The notes beneath the pieces were generated by a model. The model was given only the letters and a program-made list of their open reading frames with translations, had not been told where the DNA came from and did no database searches. A stretch of DNA of 56,303 bases from Alphaproteobacteria bacterium UBA6178 (lineage in GTDB: Bacteria; Pseudomonadota; Alphaproteobacteria; Rickettsiales; UBA3002), in contig DITS01000020.1 of NCBI GenBank assembly GCA_002422205.1, positions 41,514 to 97,816 of the forward strand, in the 5' to 3' direction. This document shows, piece after piece, positions 52,142 to 56,303 of this stretch (positions within the stretch are counted from its first letter, which is position 1; each line of letters starts with the position of its first letter). The translations under genes were made by a program, and so were the position numbers.

Positions 52142-55100
52142 TCACTCCGGCGCAGTCGTATCCGGCGGGCTATCAAAAATATCAAAAAACCTGCGCGTAA
52201 ATCCGGGCGTCAGCACCGAAAGCGGATTCGCCATCACCGTCGGATCATCCATATCACCACGCACCGAATAATTGATCGCAAACATGCCTTCGCCTTTGCC
52301 CCCCACCAACACTTCTCCAATCAGCGGAATATTACCAATAAAGGAATTAATCATATAAGCAGGCGCTAAGCTTCCCTCAATATCCAGCCGGTGAGTACCG
52401 ATATTAATTTCACCATCCGCCACCACGCCAACAGACGGGCCATAAGCCCGGCCATTTTTTAACGTCGCCACATCACGCACAAAAACAAAATCCGTGCGCA
52501 ACTTGTCGAAACTCATCCCTTTACTATTGAGCGTTTCCATTAACCCCGTAAGCGAACTCATATTCAAAATACGCCCCAAAATCGGCGCATCCAGCAATGT
52601 AAAATCTTCGATTACAAACTTACCGCTTAACGGATTACCGTCCTTTGCTTCATCATACATCCCTGAAATATTCAGCGTCCCACCTTTCATACGATCGGTA
52701 ATATCAAAACTAAGCATCAATGCCCCGGCATTGTCCGAAACCAGGCTAAATATCCGCCGTCCATTGTGACGATAAATGCGCATTTCCATCGAGGCATTAT
52801 CAGCCAGATTCGCCTTCAACTCGGCCTTCTCACATCGCTGCTCATTACAATGCAAAAAACCCCTCGCCTGACGGATCGACTGATCTTCCGGCATATAAAT
52901 CGTCGCCACATCCAGATTCAACCGAATGGGTGGAAAATTACTGATTGTTGCGGCATCGCTGCTCTCATCGCCATACATACGCGACAAATCAAGGCTGTTG
53001 CCCTTCACATCGAGCTGATAGCCATCCGGTAAATTCAAATACGCAACCGCTACATCCGTTTTGTCCAAACGTATCGAATCAAAAGCCAGCGAATAAATCT
53101 GCATCGATTCACGCACAAGGCTTGCCCGCCCGTTCAGATTCAACGCATCCGAAACATAAGCGACATCGACCTCATCCCTTGCGGCATTCACACGCTTGCC
53201 TTTGCTCTTCAGCGTCAGCTTCGCCGGCACTCCCGCCGCCTTTTCATACCCCAGCCGCGACAAATCCACGCCCGCCCGCTGCAAATCAATCACCGCGTTA
53301 ATTTCCTGCGCATTATCACGGCGCGCAATGCTCGCATCCACACGCACCGCACCGCTAAGCTGTTCCAGCTCTGGCATGCCCATTGCTTTGAGTTGTGCCA
53401 TCGAAAGCGTTGTTTTAATATTATAATCCGACGCATCATGATCACTGCGATAACTCAGATCACTGGGCGCATCATTCACCAGCCCTTTAAATGCCGCATT
53501 CAGCTTGCCATTATCAGCATAAAATGTTCCCGCCCCTTGCTTGAGAGTATAGCTCCCATCAATACGCAACCCGCTGATATCCGCATAGGCCGCCTCAATC
53601 TCATAGCGCACCTTATCCCAGTTGATACCGCCACTATCCGGCGTATCCCCGCCAAAAGCATCAAATGCCAAGCCAATAGTCCCATCAATCGTGCCAGAAG
53701 GCTTGGTTGCTTCCACCTTCATCCGTTGCAAAAAATCAAAACGCGGTGGCGCAATAAAATCCAGTATATCCGATGGATTACTTTGCAAGCTCAGCTCAAT
53801 CTCCACCGGCGTCCCCGGCGCATTCAGATTCGGAAAATACACCCGTGCCTGAGGAATAACACTGCTACCCATCGCCTTACCGCTTACATCCGCCGTCATG
53901 GTTTCACCGGTAAAGCGCACCAAGCCCGTCACATCCTCCGCTTTCGGGTAGCCCTCAATATAATTCACCGTCGAATGCTCCACATTCACATAGGCATCAA
54001 TAGCAGAATCAGGAAAATAGTCCGGCTCAAAATCTTTAGGCGCAAGGCGGATTTTGGCGTGCCCCTTCGTCGCCATCCCCTCACGGATTGATGTAATCGT
54101 CCATTCACGTGAATCCGGTGCCAGTCCCTCCGGCCAGTATTTATACAGATCATTCACCGGCATCATATCCGCCTGCCCATCCAGATTCACATGATATCCA
54201 GTGCCTTCTTGTTTAACTTCTCCGCTGGCTAAAATGCTGGTCTGTCCCATATCCATCGAGAGCTTCTTAAGCATCACCCGCGTCAGCGATTCATCAATCA
54301 CCGCCGACATCTCGATTGATTCAAGTGGAATATTCTCTGGCAAATGCGGCTGAAAGGCGAGATTGCCCTTGGTCCCCGACAAATTAAACGCCGCGCCCTT
54401 GAGCACACTCAACCGGTCAACATGCACTGCTACCTTGCCACTTAGCCCAATATCCAGCACCGGCAGTTCCTTGCAGCTCATGAATAGCGGGCAAATTTGC
54501 GCCGGATTAATATGCTGTACATCTGCCTCTATTGTCGCCTGTTGGGTCTCCACATCATGGCTGGCATGCAGCATCACACTCGCCTGACTGTCATTCATTA
54601 CCATCGGCGCTGCCAAATCCAGCTGATACACCCCTCCCGACACACTCCATACCAATTGCAAATCGCTCGATTCAATGCGCACATCCTGCAGCATATCTTC
54701 ATAAATCACATGGCCGTTCACAATATCAAAACCCGTCATATTCTGTGCTGATGAGCGATCACCTTGGCTATCCTCCAGCCATTCATTGGGTAAGCGAAGC
54801 TGCGCCCCGTCGGCCCCCACCAGCGCAAACCCGTTGATGCTTTTACGAATATGAAGCTGGGGCGATTCCAGAATAATCCGCTTCGGCTCAAACTCGAGCA
54901 ACAACAATCGCCAAAAACTTGGGTCCACCCGCACATGCGCCAACGCCACCACCGGCTCGCCATCCAGCGTGCTAAGCAGCACATCCGACAAGCTCACCGC
55001 CAGCGGCGGCGCTTCCCCCGTCCAGATAATATCACTAGCACCAACCGTAATATGATACTGCGCCTCATAAGCCTGCAATTGAGCAGCAATCGCTTCATTC

Positions 55101-55228
55101 ACCTTACGTGTGGCATAATCGGTATTCAGTAGCCATATCACACCGCCAACGAGCAATAGAATGATCACAAGCAAACCCATCAGGATTAACTTGCAGCTTT
55201 GATAAAGACGTCTAGGATTTAATTGCAA
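52142..55228 (-). CDS. AsmA/YhdP-like large envelope protein (DUF3971-type)
   Basis: 1028 residues: a short basic N-terminus, one membrane helix (about 12-34, CKLILMGLLVIILLLVGGVIW) and a very long periplasmic beta-rich domain. The C-terminal AsmA-like part contains GGTLNISGMYDEAKDGNPLSG and GVVADGEINIGTHRLDIEGS. The family (AsmA, YhdP, TamB) forms lipid-carrying bridges between membranes; that role is inferred. The start at 55228 is TTG and keeps the positive residues before the helix; the ATG at 55180 would remove them. It is divergent from glnE with only 20 bases between. Confidence 0.85.
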   Translation of the reverse strand: MQLNPRRLYQSCKLILMGLLVIILLLVGGVIWLLNTDYATRKVNEAIAAQLQAYEAQYHITVGASDIIWTGEAPPLAVSLSDVLLSTLDGEPVVALAHVRVDPSFWRLLLLEFEPKRIILESPQLHIRKSINGFALVGADGAQLRLPNEWLEDSQGDRSSAQNMTGFDIVNGHVIYEDMLQDVRIESSDLQLVWSVSGGVYQLDLAAPMVMNDSQASVMLHASHDVETQQATIEADVQHINPAQICPLFMSCKELPVLDIGLSGKVAVHVDRLSVLKGAAFNLSGTKGNLAFQPHLPENIPLESIEMSAVIDESLTRVMLKKLSMDMGQTSILASGEVKQEGTGYHVNLDGQADMMPVNDLYKYWPEGLAPDSREWTITSIREGMATKGHAKIRLAPKDFEPDYFPDSAIDAYVNVEHSTVNYIEGYPKAEDVTGLVRFTGETMTADVSGKAMGSSVIPQARVYFPNLNAPGTPVEIELSLQSNPSDILDFIAPPRFDFLQRMKVEATKPSGTIDGTIGLAFDAFGGDTPDSGGINWDKVRYEIEAAYADISGLRIDGSYTLKQGAGTFYADNGKLNAAFKGLVNDAPSDLSYRSDHDASDYNIKTTLSMAQLKAMGMPELEQLSGAVRVDASIARRDNAQEINAVIDLQRAGVDLSRLGYEKAAGVPAKLTLKSKGKRVNAARDEVDVAYVSDALNLNGRASLVRESMQIYSLAFDSIRLDKTDVAVAYLNLPDGYQLDVKGNSLDLSRMYGDESSDAATISNFPPIRLNLDVATIYMPEDQSIRQARGFLHCNEQRCEKAELKANLADNASMEMRIYRHNGRRIFSLVSDNAGALMLSFDITDRMKGGTLNISGMYDEAKDGNPLSGKFVIEDFTLLDAPILGRILNMSSLTGLMETLNSKGMSFDKLRTDFVFVRDVATLKNGRAYGPSVGVVADGEINIGTHRLDIEGSLAPAYMINSFIGNIPLIGEVLVGGKGEGMFAINYSVRGDMDDPTVMANPLSVLTPGFTRRFFDIFDSPPDTTAPE

Positions 55229-55248
55229 TTCAAACTCTGGCTGGTTTC

Positions 55249-56303
55249 ATGGCTGAACTTCCTCTTTTAGATAGCATCTTGCGCTTGCCGAAAGCAAGCG
55301 TAACGCAGCACGCCGATGCGGCTGTCGCCAGCCTGCAATCCCTCGTACAGCATGATGAAACCACGCGCAGCAGACTAAATACTCTGCTCGAACACCCCAT
55401 GGGCCTACCGCTTCTGCACGCTATTTTTGGTAATTCACCCTATCTGTCCAAATTAATATTGTTGCAGCTGCCTTTCTTTTTGCAGCTATGCGAAACCAGC
55501 CCTGATGAGGCGTTTGAATCAGCCATGGCTCAATTGCGCGATCAATCCCCCGCGCAACTCACCCATGCCGAAACCATGAAAGCACTGCGTGTCGGCAAAC
55601 AGCAAATCGCCTTGCTGTGCGCCATTGCTGATATCGGCTCGATCTGGGATGTGATGAATGTCACCAAACATCTGGCCCTGTTCGCCGATCTGGCTGTCAG
55701 TAAAGCCACCGATTTCCTTCTCAGCAAAGCCGCCCAGCAAGGTGAAATCACATTACAAGCCCCACAAAACCCGCAAACAGGAAGCGGATTGCTCATTCTC
55801 GCAATGGGAAAAATGGGCGCTTACGAGCTGAATTACTCCAGCGACATCGATTTAATCATCCTGTTTGACAAAGAACGCGCCACCTATTGCGGCCCCCGCA
55901 ATGTGCAGTATTTCTTTACTAAATTCGCACAAGACCTAGCCAGCCTGCTGCAAGAGCGTACCTCGGACGGCTATGTTTTCCGCACCGATTTGCGATTACG
56001 CCCCGACCCACGCTCCACTCCGCCTGCCATGAATGTGCATTCCGCCATCGCCTATTATGAAAGCTTAGGCCAGAACTGGGAACGCGCCGCCATGATCAAA
56101 GCCCGGCAAATTGCGGGAGACCCAAAAACCGGTGAGCTATTCGACGAGCACATGACCCCTTATATCTGGCGTAAGCATCTCGATTTCGCCTCTATCGCTG
56201 ATATTCATTCGATCAAGCGGCAAATGACCACCAAAGCGGGAGAGGCCATGGCCGTCGGCGGCCATAACATCAAACTCGGGCGCGGCGGCATCCGCGAGAT
56301 CGA
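55249..56303 (+). CDS. glnE: GlnE, glutamine synthetase adenylyltransferase (5' part only)
   Basis: Adds and removes AMP on glutamine synthetase in nitrogen control. The frame from the ATG at 55249 is open to the window end (351 codons seen of roughly 950 expected). The nucleotidyltransferase block LAMGKMGAYELNYSSDIDLI and the following RTDLRLRPDPRST are diagnostic of the N-terminal (deadenylylating) half. The C-terminal half is outside. Its promoter must lie within the divergent AsmA-like gene. Confidence 0.95.
   Translation, partial: MAELPLLDSILRLPKASVTQHADAAVASLQSLVQHDETTRSRLNTLLEHPMGLPLLHAIFGNSPYLSKLILLQLPFFLQLCETSPDEAFESAMAQLRDQSPAQLTHAETMKALRVGKQQIALLCAIADIGSIWDVMNVTKHLALFADLAVSKATDFLLSKAAQQGEITLQAPQNPQTGSGLLILAMGKMGAYELNYSSDIDLIILFDKERATYCGPRNVQYFFTKFAQDLASLLQERTSDGYVFRTDLRLRPDPRSTPPAMNVHSAIAYYESLGQNWERAAMIKARQIAGDPKTGELFDEHMTPYIWRKHLDFASIADIHSIKRQMTTKAGEAMAVGGHNIKLGRGGIREI

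Noticed and set aside
1..56303. CRISPR arrays, prophage, insertion sequences, tRNA or rRNA genes
   Set aside because: No regularly spaced repeats, no transposase, integrase or capsid-like frames, and no cloverleaf-like sequence in any gap; every gap is under about 210 bases.

Overview
The window looks like the chromosome of a free-living or only lightly reduced alphaproteobacterium. The main evidence is a conserved alphaproteobacterial gene order on the minus strand (miaB-phoH-ybeY-corC-lnt-XRE regulator-metK-trmB, rimP-nusA-ylxR-infB-rbfA-truB-rpsO-pnp). A TauE/SafE-TIGR02186-universal stress protein trio, a prephenate dehydratase of the alphaproteobacterial type and a CtrA-like TTAA-N7-TTAA box agree with it. 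The complete Isc operon with two tandem cysteine desulfurases recalls Rickettsiales, but the organism also makes queuosine precursor, biotin, Phe precursors and Met. I cannot place it below class level. There are no tRNA or rRNA genes, no CRISPR array, no insertion sequence and no phage genes. No stretch without a gene exceeds about 210 bases; the longest is 9002-9208.

Layout. 1-1558 (-): queE-queC-queF, joined by ATGA overlaps. 1658-2851 (+): metZ. 2853-3554 (-): unknown protein with a Gly/Trp repeat tail. 3699-4666 (+): a DUF192 protein coupled to a diverged DUF192-like copy. 4668-7533 (-): acpS-pdxJ, an unknown membrane protein, pheA. 7619-9409 (+): class II DAHP synthase and a tiny Ala/Lys histone-H1-like protein. 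9542-26679 (-): the long translation/RNA/SAM block, with phhB in front of miaB (to 27014). 27095-30527 (+): tsaB, a lipoprotein, sulfite exporter, TIGR02186, Usp. 30524-34394 (-): bioF-bioH-bioC-bioD-RDD. 34444-38601 (+): bioB-bioA-SLC13 transporter. 38605-48686 (-): pepF, an unknown anchored protein, then the Isc operon read as cysE-iscR-desulfurase-iscS-iscU-iscA-hscB-hscA-fdx. 48813-49532 (+): alpha/beta hydrolase. 49533-50609 (-): anmK. 50673-51974 (+): tyrS. 52142-55228 (-): AsmA/YhdP-like giant. From 55249 (+): the start of glnE.

How it works together. cysE, iscR, the two desulfurases and the Isc scaffold/chaperone genes link cysteine supply to Fe-S assembly. QueE, MiaB and BioB, all Fe-S radical-SAM enzymes, lie in the same window. 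Control signals readable from the sequence are an IscR type-1-like operator in front of iscS, a sigma70-type promoter for cysE-iscR, an intrinsic terminator between promoter and rimP (a probable attenuator of the nusA operon), a structured metK leader that can hide its ribosome binding site, and a CtrA box before the XRE gene.

The + strand is C-rich over nearly the whole window, in genes of both orientations, so the minus strand is probably the leading strand; most genes lie on it. tyrS is the clear exception to this skew, and it is followed directly by a 121-bp MITE-like palindromic element.
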